In this document: positions 35,323 to 45,286 of the stretch, one piece after another | How positions within the stretch are numbered: the stretch's first letter is position 1 | How the letters are laid out: the number at the start of each line of letters is the position of its first letter | DNA from: Halomonas caseinilytica | GTDB lineage: Bacteria; Pseudomonadota; Gammaproteobacteria; Pseudomonadales; Halomonadaceae | Direction: 5' to 3' | NCBI RefSeq assembly: GCF_001662305.1 | Contig: NZ_BDEP01000013.1 | Span: 124,001 to 188,000 of the forward strand | DNA: 64,000 nucleotides | The notes under the pieces: generated by a model | Databases searched by the model: none | Seen by the model: only the letters and a program-made list of their open reading frames with translations | Told to the model about the DNA's origin: nothing | Translations under genes and position numbers: made by a program

Positions 35323-36092
35323 GTCTCTTCTCCTTCGGCACGCAACCATTGGCGAACGCGTTCGAGGTCGTCTTCGGTGTCCACGCCAGGAGGATTGGGC
35401 TCCCGGGCCAGCCCGACCTGAATGGCGTGACCATGGTGCAGGGCACGCAACTGCTCGAGTTGCTCGAGCTGTTCCAGTGGCGACGGCGCCCAGTCGCGAT
35501 ATTCGGCGAGAAAGCCTGCTCGATAGGCATAGAGGCCGATATGTCTCAACCAGGCATCGGTCTGAAGCAGCTCGGGACGCTCGGCAAAGGCGTCTCTGTC
35601 CCAGGGGATGGGCGCCCGCGAGAAGTAGAGCGCCCTGCCCGAGGCTTCACGCACTACCTTCACGGCATTGGGATCAAACAGTGTCTCGACCTCGGTGATC
35701 GGCTCGGCGAGGGTCGAGATGGAAGCACCGGGATCATCGAACAGCCGCATGGCCACCTGATCGATCAGGGCCGGCGGAATCAAGGGTTCGTCGCCCTGGA
35801 CATTGACCAGAACGGCATCGTCGGGCAGCGCCAGCCGCTCGGCCACCTCGGCCAGCCGATCGGTGCCCGAGGGATGATCGTCCCGGGTCATCACCACTTC
35901 GGCATCCAGGCCATCGAAGGCGGTACGGATGCGCTCGTCATCGGTGGCTACCACCACCCGAGCGGCGGCACTGCCCAAGGCCCGACGCCAGACGTGCGCG
36001 ACCATCGGCTCTCCGGCAATCTCTCGTAACGGCTTGCCCGGCAGACGCGTGGAGGCAAAGCGCGACGGAATCACGACAATGAAATCCTGCAT
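35319..36092 (-). CDS. kdsB: CMP-KDO synthetase
   Basis: KdsB activates 3-deoxy-D-manno-octulosonate as CMP-KDO for the LPS inner core. The 257 residues have the nucleotidyltransferase N-terminus [19 protein letters not shown], then [26 protein letters not shown] and [11 protein letters not shown], with the C-terminal dimer part including IGLYAYR. The ATG at 36092 is spaced 7 bases from GAGG, better than the ATG two codons earlier. It lies between trm112 and the phosphatase. Confidence 0.96.
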   Translation of the reverse strand: MQDFIVVIPSRFASTRLPGKPLREIAGEPMVAHVWRRALGSAAARVVVATDDERIRTAFDGLDAEVVMTRDDHPSGTDRLAEVAERLALPDDAVLVNVQGDEPLIPPALIDQVAMRLFDDPGASISTLAEPITEVETLFDPNAVKVVREASGRALYFSRAPIPWDRDAFAERPELLQTDAWLRHIGLYAYRAGFLAEYRDWAPSPLEQLEQLEQLRALHHGHAIQVGLAREPNPPGVDTEDDLERVRQWLRAEGEET

Positions 36093-36101
36093 CCCCATCC
36101 C

Positions 36102-36311
36102 TCAGGCCTCGCCACTGTGTCCGGGGGACGCCGGCAGTTTCTCGTCGACATCCATCTGCCGGGCCTCATCGGGGAGCATCACCGGGATACCGTCACGCAC
36201 GGGATAGGCCAGGCCATCGTAACGGCACAACAGCTCGCCGGCCTCGCGGTCGTATTTCAGTTTGCCCTTGCACAGCGGGCACACCAGCATTGCCAGCAGT
36301 TCCTTGTCCAT
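36102..36311 (-). CDS. Trm112-family zinc-ribbon-like protein (YcaR type)
   Basis: The 69-residue protein starts [18 protein letters not shown] and includes [16 protein letters not shown], matching Trm112/YcaR. Two N-terminal cysteines (C11, C14) are kept; the second zinc pair of the eukaryotic Trm112 is not, as is common in bacteria. Bacterial members are thought to be small partners of methyltransferases, but here the lpxK-ycaR-kdsB order is the main evidence. The start at 36311 is the family start. Confidence 0.9.
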   Translation of the reverse strand: MDKELLAMLVCPLCKGKLKYDREAGELLCRYDGLAYPVRDGIPVMLPDEARQMDVDEKLPASPGHSGEA

Positions 36312-36366
36312 GTCATCGCCTCCCATGAGCGATTTCGTCGGCCATTCCCGAGGATGGCACGAGGGT

Positions 36367-37359
36367 TCATAACATCGCCAGGCGCGCGTCCAGCCAGTCG
36401 ACGAAGGCCGGTTCGGGCGCCGCTTCCACATCCAGGCTCCAGGCCGTGCCGGTCAGGTCGCGGCACTTGACCGCATCCTTGGCAGTCATCACCACCGGTC
36501 GGTCATCGTCGAAGGTCAGGTCGGCGGCGGTGAAATGATGATGATCATCGAAGGCATGAGCCTCGAACTCGACACCGAGCTCCCGTAGCGTCTCGAAGAA
36601 GCGTGCCGGCCGCCCGATGCCGGCCAGGGCGTGCACCGGTCCATCGAAGGGCAGCGGCGACAACGCCCGCTGCCGACCGTCGCCCAGCGAGCGCCAGGCC
36701 ACGGGCGTCAAGCGCATGGCATGGCCACAAGCCGGTATATCCCGGCACAGCCGACCATTGATCATCACCGCATCCACCGTGTCGAGGCGCTCGACAGGCT
36801 CGCGCAAGGGCCCGGCCGGCAGGCAGTGTCCATTCCCCAGGCCACGATGCCCATCGACCACGACGATTTCCAGGTCACGGCCCAGCGCCAGGTGCTGCAA
36901 GCCGTCGTCGCTGATCAGGATGTCGCAGCCCGCTTCCAGCAGTCGACGACCGCCTCGGGGTCGATCCGGGTCGACCACCACCGGGCAGTCGGTCTGGTCG
37001 GCCAGCATGCGCGGCTCGTCGCCGCTCTCCGTGACCGGGGTGTCCGCCTCGAGATACAGCGGATATCGCTCGGAACGACCACCATAGCCTCGCGACAGGA
37101 TTCCCGGCGTCCAGCCCGCCTCTCCGAGATGACGCGCCAGCCAAGCGACCAACGGTGACTTGCCGGTTCCGCCGAGCGTGATATTGCCCACCACGACCAC
37201 CGGTACCGGCGCGCGCCAGACCGCCCGGCGCCCATCGACGTAGGCTTGCGTTCGGCGACGCATCACACCGCGATAGAGCACCTCCAGGGGACGCAGCGCC
37301 ATCAGCCAACGCTCACCGCTATAGGCCGCTTCCAGCCAACGCTCGGCGAGCGAGGTCAT
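36367..37359 (-). CDS. lpxK: Tetraacyldisaccharide 4'-kinase
   Basis: LpxK phosphorylates the lipid A disaccharide at the 4' position on the inner membrane. The 330 residues show the membrane-associated N-terminal helix ([18 protein letters not shown]), the P-loop [15 protein letters not shown] (about 56-70), LSRGYGGR, the DGLQH motif ([20 protein letters not shown]) and GRPARFF. The start overlaps the msbA stop by 4 bases (37356-37359). Together with msbA, kdsB and lpxC it gives this window much of the lipid A route. Confidence 0.96.
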   Translation of the reverse strand: MTSLAERWLEAAYSGERWLMALRPLEVLYRGVMRRRTQAYVDGRRAVWRAPVPVVVVGNITLGGTGKSPLVAWLARHLGEAGWTPGILSRGYGGRSERYPLYLEADTPVTESGDEPRMLADQTDCPVVVDPDRPRGGRRLLEAGCDILISDDGLQHLALGRDLEIVVVDGHRGLGNGHCLPAGPLREPVERLDTVDAVMINGRLCRDIPACGHAMRLTPVAWRSLGDGRQRALSPLPFDGPVHALAGIGRPARFFETLRELGVEFEAHAFDDHHHFTAADLTFDDDRPVVMTAKDAVKCRDLTGTAWSLDVEAAPEPAFVDWLDARLAML

Positions 37360-39101
37360 ACCGGTTCGTTCTCCCGGAACTGCAACCGATGCAGAGCCGC
37401 ATAGGCACCATTCCGGGCCAGCAGCTCGTCATGGCTGCCCTGCTCGACGATCTCGCCGGCTTCCATCACCAGGATGCGGTCGGCGCGCTCGATGGTCGAC
37501 AACCGATGGGCAATGACGAAGGTGGTACGGTCGCGACACACCTCTTCCAGGGCCGCCTGGATATAACGCTCCGACTCGGTATCCAGCGCCGAGGTCGCCT
37601 CGTCCAGCACCAGTAGCGGCGCATCCTTGAAGATCGCCCGGGCAATGGCCAGGCGCTGACGCTGCCCCCCCGAGAGCATGACACCGTTCTCCCCGACCAC
37701 GGTGTCATAACCCTCCGGCAGCTTCTCGATGAACTCGTGCGCATGAGCGGCCCGGGCAGCCGCCTCGATGGCGGCCGGGTCGGCCTGCTCTACACCGTAG
37801 GCGATATTGGCGGCGATACTGGCGTTGAACAGCGTGACCTGCTGCGACACCAGGGCAATGCAGCGGCGCAGCGGCGCCAGTCGATACGACTCGAGGGGCA
37901 CGTCATCGATCAGAATACGCCCTGCCGTGGGATGGTAGAAGCGTGGCAGCAACCCCACCAGAGTCGACTTGCCGCTGCCCGACCGACCGACGATGGCAAT
38001 CATCTCGCCCGGGGAAACTTCCAGGTCGATGCCCTTGAGCACTTCGGGCTGGTCCTCGCCATAGGCGAAGCGCACGCCCTCGAAACGCACCCGCCCCTCG
38101 AGGCGGCCCGGCTCCCGATCCCCTTCATCCTCCTCGGGCTCCTCTTCGAGCAGGCCAAACAGCTCGGCCGCCGCGGCGATGCCTTTCTGCACGGTGGCAT
38201 TGATCTCGGTGAGCTGGCGTACCGGCTTGGCCATCAGGGATGCCGCCGTGATGAAGGCCACGAACTCGCCGGGCGTCATGTCGGCCATCAGCGCCGGCGA
38301 CATGGCGAGCCACACCAGTACCGCCAGGGCAAGCGCCACCAGCAATTGAATGACCGGCGTGCTGGTGGCCTTGGTCAACGCCTCCTTCATGCTCTGGCGA
38401 CGATTGACCTCGCTGGCCTCGGCAAAGCGTGCCTTCTCGTAGGCCTCGGCGCCGTGGGTACGCACCACCCGGTAGCCGGAGAGTGCCTCGGACGCCACAT
38501 GGGTCACATCGCCCATGGAGCGCTGGATACGTCGCGAAATGCGCCGGAACCGCTTGCTGGCGTAACTGACCACACCGCCGATCAATGGCGTCACGGCCAG
38601 AAACAGCAGCGTCAGCATCCAGTTGGTCCACAGCAGATAGACGACCAACCCGATCACGAAAAGTCCTTCGCGCAGCAGGATGGTGATCGCCTTGGTGGCG
38701 GCACCGGTCACCTGCTCCACATGATAGGTGACCCGCGAGATCAGATGCCCTGAGGAATGCGCGTCGAAGAAACGTCCGGGGAGGTGCAGCATGTGGTTGA
38801 AGACGTCGCAACGCAGGGCATGCACCAGGTTGCGTGCTACATGGCTCATGAAGAAGGTGCCGAGAAAGGTCCCCAGCCCTCGGAAGGCAAACATGCCCAC
38901 CACGAACAGAGGTAGCCACAACCGAAAGGCAGCATCCGGATCCTGGATGCCGTCGATCAGCCGCTTCATCATCTCGGCCAGCGCCGTGCTCGAGGCCGCA
39001 TAGAGCAAATAACCCACGATCGCCAGGGCGAAGGCCTGCCAGTGAGGCCGCACGTAACCCAGCAGACGCTTGTAGAGGACCCAGCCGGAATGTTCGATCA
39101 C
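37356..39101 (-). CDS. msbA: Lipid A export ATP-binding/permease MsbA
   Basis: MsbA flips lipid A-core across the inner membrane. The 581 residues hold six membrane helices (about 20-310) and one nucleotide-binding domain: Walker A VGRSGSGKST, Q-loop, signature MLSGGQRQRLAIARA and Walker B LLVLDEATSALD, then IAHRLSTIERADRI. The GTG at 39101 is chosen: GGAG is five bases upstream, VIEHSGWVLYKRLLGYVRPHW matches the family N-terminus, and GTG overlaps the comEC stop (GTGA). E. coli MsbA is 582 residues. Confidence 0.95.
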   Translation of the reverse strand: MIEHSGWVLYKRLLGYVRPHWQAFALAIVGYLLYAASSTALAEMMKRLIDGIQDPDAAFRLWLPLFVVGMFAFRGLGTFLGTFFMSHVARNLVHALRCDVFNHMLHLPGRFFDAHSSGHLISRVTYHVEQVTGAATKAITILLREGLFVIGLVVYLLWTNWMLTLLFLAVTPLIGGVVSYASKRFRRISRRIQRSMGDVTHVASEALSGYRVVRTHGAEAYEKARFAEASEVNRRQSMKEALTKATSTPVIQLLVALALAVLVWLAMSPALMADMTPGEFVAFITAASLMAKPVRQLTEINATVQKGIAAAAELFGLLEEEPEEDEGDREPGRLEGRVRFEGVRFAYGEDQPEVLKGIDLEVSPGEMIAIVGRSGSGKSTLVGLLPRFYHPTAGRILIDDVPLESYRLAPLRRCIALVSQQVTLFNASIAANIAYGVEQADPAAIEAAARAAHAHEFIEKLPEGYDTVVGENGVMLSGGQRQRLAIARAIFKDAPLLVLDEATSALDTESERYIQAALEEVCRDRTTFVIAHRLSTIERADRILVMEAGEIVEQGSHDELLARNGAYAALHRLQFRENEPV

Positions 39102-41437
39102 GGAGTCTCCGCTTCGGTGGATGAAGGCACGGGCAAGCCCGGCATGATTGCAGGCGATTCTAACGCAAGGCAGTCCTGCCCGACACCGCCAGGCCGCCAG
39201 GAGAGCGGCCGCGCCGCAGCGATACGCGGATCGTCGCGCCCACCCAGCGTCAGGGTCAATGCACCATCCTGGGCGGTGCTCCACAGACAGGTCCCCGCTC
39301 GTCGAAAACGGCGCACCACCTCGGCGGCGGGGTGCCCGAAGCGACTGTCGCGTGCCGCGCTGAAGATGACCGCACCGGGCGAGAGTCTGTCCACCAGCGA
39401 CGGCCCGGAACTGGTACGGCTGCCATGATGCCCCGCCACCAGCACTTCGACCGATCCCGACAGCATCGACAGGAAGCTTCTCTCCACCCGGCGGCCCACA
39501 TCACCGGGTATCAGCAGGCGATGCGCCCCGGCGGTGACCAGCAGGACGCAGGAACGGTCGTTGGCGGATAACCCCTCGACCCGCGGCGGCGGCCACAGGA
39601 AGCGAAACTCGACGCCATCGCGTCGCCAGACGCGCCCCGCTCGACACGAGGAAGCCGCAACCGGCAATGCCTCGCCCGGCGGCGCCAGATAGCGTTCGAC
39701 ATCATGCTCGGCGCTCAGGGCGGCCAGACCGCCGGCATGATCCTGATCACCATGACTGACGATCACGTCATCGAACGCCTGGCCGGGTGCCCATAGCGTC
39801 TCGAGCGGCATGAAGCCAGACCCGAAGCGCGGCCCGGTATCCACCAGCGCACGATAGCGGGCAGTGCGCAGTTCCACCAGTTGTCCCTGGCCGACATCAT
39901 ACACCCTGACCCACAGGGTGCCCCGGGCCGGTGCCGCGACCGATAGCCAGATGCCGCCAAGCGCCAGCAACAGCGTGCCGAGCATTCGCCAACGCCGATC
40001 CAGGCCCGGCAAGGCCCAGAGCACCCCGACGAGCCCCAGGCCGATGGCCAGTGGCAAGCGGTGTGCCGACACTGGCTCCCAGAGCGGCAGCACCGCCACG
40101 GCGCGCTCCAGGACCACCGCCAGAAGATGCGTCAGGTTCGCAAACAGACTCCAGCAGGCCGCCGAGAGCGGCGGTATCCAGGCCAGCAACCAGCCCAGCA
40201 GCCCCAGGGGCACCATCAAGCTGCTGACCAGGGGAACCGCGACCAGGTTGATCAAGGGTGCGGCCGGCGCGAGTCGTCCGAAAGCCAGCAGCACGGCCGC
40301 CGCCATGACCGGCGCCAACAGACACTGGGTACGCACCAGGGCCAGGCACCAGCCACGCACGCCCTTCGGTCTCGCGCGTCCCTGCCAGATCAGGATCAAC
40401 AGCGCCACGGCAATAAAGGAAAGCCACAACCCGGGGCGCCAGGCAGACAAGGGATCGAGCAGCAGGACCAGCGCCAGTGCCAGCCACCATGCCTGCCAGG
40501 TACCCGGCGCATGGCGACCGCTGGCCACCCAGAGCCCGACCAGGGTCATGATCAGGGCACGCAGTGCCGGTGCTTCCAGTCCTGCCAGCAACGCATAGCC
40601 GGTAGCGGCCAGGCCCGCGCACCACCAGGGCCAGATTGCCATGCGCCAGCCGCCCGGTACCAGGCAGCGCGCCAACAGGCGCAACACGCCCAGCGCAAAG
40701 GCGGCCACCAGGCCGATGTGCAATCCCGAGATCACCACCAGGTGGGTGGTGCCACTGGCATTGAGCAATTCCCAGTCCTGCGTCTCGAGCCGCTGGTCCG
40801 CACCGAGGGTCAGCGCCGCCAGCCAGCGCATCGGACGGGGCGCCAGCTCATGTTCATCGAGATGCGCCAGAGCCAGCCGGTGTACCGAGATACCGGCCTC
40901 GGCCAACCGATGCGGCGCTGGTGACTGGCGCAGATAGCCTGTGGCCTGGATGCCCTCGCGCCAGAGCCAGCCGCGATAATCGAAGGTACCGGGATTGGCG
41001 AACCCCGACGGCGGGCGCAGACGGGCCGTCAGCCGCCAGCGCTCTCCCGCCCGCATGTCAGGCCCCTGGTAGACGCTCAGTCGCACCCGGGACAGACGAT
41101 CGCAGGCAGGCAACCCGGCGGCCAGCGGCCGGCAATCTTCGACCGTCAGTTCGAGACGCGTCATCCCGACTTGGCGCGACACCTCCATCACGCGCGCGTC
41201 GAGGCGCACATCCTGGCGACTCAGTCCCGGCGCCAGTTCACCGCCTGTCACCATCAAGACCCGTACGGCCACGAGCATCACCACCGCCATCAACAGACCT
41301 TCACGCCAGCGACGCCATGCCAGGCACCAAAGGCCGATGGCCCCCAGCCCCTGCAATGCCGCCGTCGTGGCGAAGGCCCCGAGCGATGCGCCCGCCAGGG
41401 CAGCGAGCGCCAACGGCATGGCCCATCCCTGTCTCAT
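39098..41437 (-). CDS. comEC: ComEC/Rec2-family DNA uptake channel
   Basis: ComEC proteins move single-stranded DNA through the inner membrane in natural transformation. The 779 residues have an N-terminal helix pair, a DUF4131/OB-like periplasmic region (about 60-180), the Competence domain with about eight membrane helices (about 215-500, starting LVVISGLHIGLVAA) and a C-terminal metallo-beta-lactamase domain with SHGDQDHAGG (H562 onward), TGPRFGSGFM and VAGHHGSRTSS. All catalytic metal-binding histidines seem present. The gene is widespread even in species not known to be competent. Confidence 0.93.
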   Translation of the reverse strand: MRQGWAMPLALAALAGASLGAFATTAALQGLGAIGLWCLAWRRWREGLLMAVVMLVAVRVLMVTGGELAPGLSRQDVRLDARVMEVSRQVGMTRLELTVEDCRPLAAGLPACDRLSRVRLSVYQGPDMRAGERWRLTARLRPPSGFANPGTFDYRGWLWREGIQATGYLRQSPAPHRLAEAGISVHRLALAHLDEHELAPRPMRWLAALTLGADQRLETQDWELLNASGTTHLVVISGLHIGLVAAFALGVLRLLARCLVPGGWRMAIWPWWCAGLAATGYALLAGLEAPALRALIMTLVGLWVASGRHAPGTWQAWWLALALVLLLDPLSAWRPGLWLSFIAVALLILIWQGRARPKGVRGWCLALVRTQCLLAPVMAAAVLLAFGRLAPAAPLINLVAVPLVSSLMVPLGLLGWLLAWIPPLSAACWSLFANLTHLLAVVLERAVAVLPLWEPVSAHRLPLAIGLGLVGVLWALPGLDRRWRMLGTLLLALGGIWLSVAAPARGTLWVRVYDVGQGQLVELRTARYRALVDTGPRFGSGFMPLETLWAPGQAFDDVIVSHGDQDHAGGLAALSAEHDVERYLAPPGEALPVAASSCRAGRVWRRDGVEFRFLWPPPRVEGLSANDRSCVLLVTAGAHRLLIPGDVGRRVERSFLSMLSGSVEVLVAGHHGSRTSSGPSLVDRLSPGAVIFSAARDSRFGHPAAEVVRRFRRAGTCLWSTAQDGALTLTLGGRDDPRIAAARPLSWRPGGVGQDCLALESPAIMPGLPVPSSTEAETP

Positions 41438-41557
41438 CCCATCATCCCTGAACGGCCCAGGACATCCGTAAAAACCGACCGCTCACCCGAACGGCGTGGC
41501 GAGCTGCACGGCTTGTATGGATAATAGCTCCAGTTTCGAAGCCGCGAGCCTCCTGTC

Positions 41558-42217
41558 ATGCCGCGCCGACTCCTGCAGCGCTACCTGCCACATCCCGATA
41601 CGCTCAGGCGCCAACGCTCGCTGCGCTTCATGGGCCAATTGATCGGCAATCCGTCACTGTGGATGCTGTCCCGGCGCAGCGTTGCCAACGCCTTCTTCGT
41701 GGGGCTCTTCTGTGCCCTGCTGCCAATCCCTGGGCAAATGGCCCTGGCCGCCCTGGGCGCCTGGTTCCTGCGCGCCAACCTGCCCCTGTCCGTGGGGCTG
41801 GTATGGATCACCAACCCCCTGACCATGCCACTGATCTTCTACGGCAATTATCGACTCGGCGCCTGGTTGCTGGACGGCCCGGTGCGTGCAGCACCCGAGC
41901 AGCTCTCGACCCGGTGGGTCGCCGAGCAGATGCTCGACATCCTCCCGGCACTGGCACTCGGCTCGCTGGCGGCAGCGGTGGTTTGCGGCATTGCCGGCAG
42001 TCTGATCATTCGGCTGCTATGGCGATGGCAGGTCGTGCGCAGCTGGAAGCGCCGCGCCGCACGGCGGCGGCACCTCCGGCAGATGGACCGGCCAACGGGC
42101 GGGCCGGTCCTGAAGGGAGAGGTCAGTCGCGAGACGCTTCGTCGGTCAGGCGACCGCCATCCAGACGCAGGACACGATCCTGGTGCGCGGCCAGACCCGG
42201 ATCGTGGGTCACGATGA
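41558..42217 (+). CDS. DUF2062 membrane protein
   Basis: The 219-residue protein has the DUF2062 pattern: a basic N-terminus (MPRRLLQRYLPHPDTLR), FVGLFCALLPIPGQM, a helical hairpin of two to three membrane segments (about 45-70, 77-95, 128-155) and the WITNPLTMPLIFYGNYRLGAWLL signature. Its function is unknown. The family domain ends near residue 175; the last ~30 residues come from sequence that is antisense to the end of lolD, giving a 95-base convergent overlap. The family occurs between lol and comEC genes in pseudomonads too. Confidence 0.88.
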   Translation: MPRRLLQRYLPHPDTLRRQRSLRFMGQLIGNPSLWMLSRRSVANAFFVGLFCALLPIPGQMALAALGAWFLRANLPLSVGLVWITNPLTMPLIFYGNYRLGAWLLDGPVRAAPEQLSTRWVAEQMLDILPALALGSLAAAVVCGIAGSLIIRLLWRWQVVRSWKRRAARRRHLRQMDRPTGGPVLKGEVSRETLRRSGDRHPDAGHDPGARPDPDRGSR

Positions 42218-42848
42218 CGAAGGCGCACGCCGCCGTCTCGGACAGCTCATCCATCAATGCCAGGATGCTCGCCGCTGTCGACTGATCGAGATTGCCGGTG
42301 GGCTCATCCATCAACACCAGGCTCGGATCGGTGACCAAGGCCCTGGCGATGGCCACGCGCTGACGTTCGCCACCCGACAGTTCCCCAGGCTTGTGGGCGG
42401 CCCGCTCGCGCATGCCGACCCGCGCCAGGATTTCCATGGCGCGAGACTCGGCCTCGCGCTTGCGCTGACCGCGCACGATCAGCGGCAAGGCCGCATTCTC
42501 CAGCGCGGTGAATTCGGCGAGCAGATGGTGAAACTGATAGACGAAGCCGATATGGCGATTGCGAAAACGCCCCAGAGCCGCATCGCCCATGGTGTGCAGC
42601 ACCTCGCCGGCAACACGTACCTCGCCTTGGCTGGGGCGATCCAGGCCGCCCAGCAGGTTGAGCAGGGTCGTCTTGCCCGACCCTGAACTGCCCACCACGG
42701 CGACCCGCTCGCCGGCTCGTACCTGCATTTCCAAAGCATCCAGCACGGTGAGGTCGCGCGGACCCTCGCGATAGACCCGCGTCAGTTCGCGGCATTCCAG
42801 CATCACCTCGGCGGCTGCCGTGTCTCGAGTCATGGCCGTGTCACTCAT
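42123..42848 (-). CDS. lolD: Lipoprotein-releasing ABC ATPase LolD
   Basis: LolD powers release of lipoproteins from the inner membrane to LolA. The 241 residues show Walker A GSSGSGKTT (53-61), Q-loop YQFHHLLAEFTALENAALPL (the LolD-type YQFHHLL), signature LSGGERQRVAIARAL and Walker B LVLMDEPTGNLD. Its start lies 8 bases inside the end of the permease gene (42841-42848). Only one permease gene accompanies it. Confidence 0.95.
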   Translation of the reverse strand: MSDTAMTRDTAAAEVMLECRELTRVYREGPRDLTVLDALEMQVRAGERVAVVGSSGSGKTTLLNLLGGLDRPSQGEVRVAGEVLHTMGDAALGRFRNRHIGFVYQFHHLLAEFTALENAALPLIVRGQRKREAESRAMEILARVGMRERAAHKPGELSGGERQRVAIARALVTDPSLVLMDEPTGNLDQSTAASILALMDELSETAACAFVIVTHDPGLAAHQDRVLRLDGGRLTDEASRD

Positions 42849-44082
42849 AGCGCAGCACCTCCGCAGGTTGGACCCTGGCGGCGCGCCAGGCCGGATAAAG
42901 CGTCGACAGGAACGTCAGGCCGAAGGCCGCCGCAACGATCCTGCCCACGTCGGACCAGAGCAATTGCGAGGGCAGCTCGCTGATGAAATAGACCCCGGCG
43001 TCGAGGAAGTGAATGCCGAAGGTCGACTCGACGAAGGCGATGATGTCGGACACCGTCAAGGCCAGCAGAACGCCGAGCCCCACGCCGATCAGGATACCGA
43101 TCACGCCGATCGCCAGTCCCTGGACCATGAAGATGCCCATGATCGAGCGTGGCGTGGCGCCGATGGTGCGCAGGATGGCGATATCGGCATGCTTGTCGGT
43201 GACCACCATCACCAGGGTGGAGACGATGTTGAAGGCGGCCACCGCGATGATCACGGTGAGCAGCAGCGCAATCATGCGCTTCTCCATCTGGATCGCCTGG
43301 AAGAGGTTGCCCCGCGTGTAGGTCCAGTCGAGGCCCCGATAGCCCGGCCCCAGTTCATCGATGATCGACCGGGTCACGCTGCCGGCCTTGAACAGATCGT
43401 CGAGCTCCAGACGCAGGCCACCCACGTCGTCGCCCATCCGCGCCAGGGTCTGCATGTCCTCGATGTTGGCATAGGCGAGGTTGGCATCCAGGTCGGCACC
43501 GACACTGAAGATGCCGCTGACCGTGAAGCGCTTGAGCCTGGGGAAGACGCCAGCCGGGGTGATCGAGGCCTCGGGCACCAGCAGCGTCACGCTGTCGCCC
43601 ACGCCGACCCCGAGCTGGCGCGCCAGGATCTCGCCCAGCACGACGTTCCATTCTCCCGGCACCAGGTCGTCGAGACTGCCCTGTGACATGTGCTCGTCGA
43701 TGATCGAGACATCACGCTCCCAGTCGGGGTCGATGCCGTTGACCATGGCGCCATGATTGCGTCCGCCTACCGCGAACATGCCTTGCTGCTCGACATAGGG
43801 CGCAGCACCGATGACATGTTCGCGCTGCGTCAAGCGCTCGGCGAGCGATTGCCACTCGGTCATGCCCGAGGGCTTCTCGATCTGGGTATGGGGTACCATG
43901 CCCAGTATTCGGGTCCGCAATTCCCGGTCGAAGCCGTTCATCACGGAAAGCACGAGAATCAGCACCGCCACGCCGAGCGTCAGGCCCAGCATGGAGGTCA
44001 GGGAAATGAAGGAGATGAAGTGGTTGCGCCGCTTGGCGCGAACATAGCGCAACCCGATCAATAGTGGCAGACGATCCAGCAT
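42841..44082 (-). CDS. lolC: Lipoprotein-releasing system permease, LolC/E family (single copy)
   Basis: The 413-residue permease has the LolC/E N-terminus (LPLLIGLRYVRAKRRNHFISFISLTSMLGLTLGVAVLI), a large periplasmic MacB-like domain (about 45-250) and three C-terminal membrane helices (about 270-295, 315-345, 378-400) in an FtsX fold. The start at 44082 is at the conserved N-terminus. No second permease (LolE) follows lolD, unlike enterobacteria; a homodimer of this protein (LolF type) may therefore serve, unless the partner lies elsewhere. Confidence 0.93.
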   Translation of the reverse strand: MLDRLPLLIGLRYVRAKRRNHFISFISLTSMLGLTLGVAVLILVLSVMNGFDRELRTRILGMVPHTQIEKPSGMTEWQSLAERLTQREHVIGAAPYVEQQGMFAVGGRNHGAMVNGIDPDWERDVSIIDEHMSQGSLDDLVPGEWNVVLGEILARQLGVGVGDSVTLLVPEASITPAGVFPRLKRFTVSGIFSVGADLDANLAYANIEDMQTLARMGDDVGGLRLELDDLFKAGSVTRSIIDELGPGYRGLDWTYTRGNLFQAIQMEKRMIALLLTVIIAVAAFNIVSTLVMVVTDKHADIAILRTIGATPRSIMGIFMVQGLAIGVIGILIGVGLGVLLALTVSDIIAFVESTFGIHFLDAGVYFISELPSQLLWSDVGRIVAAAFGLTFLSTLYPAWRAARVQPAEVLRYE

Positions 44083-44227
44083 ATCAGCGTTCCTTGTCGG
44101 CGGGCGCTCATGGTACGGCTTTTTGGTTCTGGGTGCATCGCCCTGCCCCTGCATTTGCGCGATCCTTGCATCATCGGTTTCGCCGGCCTACATTCGCGCT
44201 TTCCGTCCCCCTCATGAGGCCCGCTCC

Positions 44228-45286
44228 ATGGCCAATCGCCTGCTGCCCGAATGGGCGCCCCAGGACGCCGTGCAACTGACCTGGCCCGGTCCCGACAGCG
44301 ACTGGCGCCCCCTTTTCGAGCGCATCGAAGCGACGCTCGAGCGCCTGGTGACGGCCATTGCCCGCTACCAGGCCGTGCTGATCGCCGTGCCGAACGCCAT
44401 GGTCCGTGATCGGCTGGCCGAGCGTTTCGCTTGGCTCGGCGTTCCCGACGACCGCCTACACCTGATAGTGGCCGAGGCTGACGATACCTGGACCCGCGAT
44501 CACGGCCCCTTGACGGTCGAGCGAGATGGCAGCCCACTGCTGCTGGACTACGTGTTCACCGGCTGGGGCGGCAAGTTCGAAGCCGCGCGCGACAACGATC
44601 TGACCCGGCGCTTGCATGCCGCCGGCGCCTACGCCTGTCCGCTGCAGTCGCGCGAGCTGATCCTGGAAGGCGGCGCCATCGATACCGACGGGGAAGGCTC
44701 CCTGTTGACCACCGAGGCCTGCCTGCTCAACGACAATCGCAATGCCGGCCTCGCGCGACGGGACATCGAGGCACACCTGGCCGCGGATCTCGGTATCGAG
44801 CGGGTACTCTGGCTGCGCCATGGCCACCTGGAAGGCGACGACACCGACAGCCACGTGGACACCCTGGCACGCTTCTGCGACCCCGCCACCATCGCCTACA
44901 TGCGCTGCGACGATCCCGACGACCCCCACTACCCCGAGCTCGCGGCCATGGAGACCGAGCTGCGCGCCTTGCGCCGTGCCGACGGCTCGCCCTACCGCCT
45001 GATCGCGCTACCCTGGCCAAGCCCCTGCTTCGATCCCGAGGACGGCCACCGCCTGCCTGCCACCTACGCCAACTTCCTGATCATCAACGGCGCGGTCCTG
45101 GTTCCGATCTACGGCGATGCCGCCGATACGCTCGCCCTGGCCACGCTCGGCGAGGCGTTTCCGGACCGCGACATCGTGCCCATCGACGCCTCCACGATGA
45201 TCCGCCAACATGGCAGTCTGCACTGTCTGACCATGCAACTGCCACGCGGCACCCTCGACCGCCACCGCGAAGGAGATGGCTCATGA
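44228..45286 (+). CDS. aguA: Agmatine deiminase
   Basis: AguA hydrolyses agmatine to N-carbamoylputrescine and ammonia. The 352 residues have the PAD_porph/guanidino-hydrolase fold. Substrate and catalytic residues are visible: DDTWTRDHGP near 100, LEGGAIDTDGEGSLLTTEACLL, HGHLEGDDTDSHVD, NFLIINGAVLVPIYGD and the nucleophilic C333 in HGSLHCLTMQLP. The start at 44228 (MANRLLPEWAPQDAVQLTWP) matches the family. It overlaps aguB (ATGA, 45283-45286) and so forms a two-gene putrescine unit, divergent from lolC. Confidence 0.95.
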   Translation: MANRLLPEWAPQDAVQLTWPGPDSDWRPLFERIEATLERLVTAIARYQAVLIAVPNAMVRDRLAERFAWLGVPDDRLHLIVAEADDTWTRDHGPLTVERDGSPLLLDYVFTGWGGKFEAARDNDLTRRLHAAGAYACPLQSRELILEGGAIDTDGEGSLLTTEACLLNDNRNAGLARRDIEAHLAADLGIERVLWLRHGHLEGDDTDSHVDTLARFCDPATIAYMRCDDPDDPHYPELAAMETELRALRRADGSPYRLIALPWPSPCFDPEDGHRLPATYANFLIINGAVLVPIYGDAADTLALATLGEAFPDRDIVPIDASTMIRQHGSLHCLTMQLPRGTLDRHREGDGS

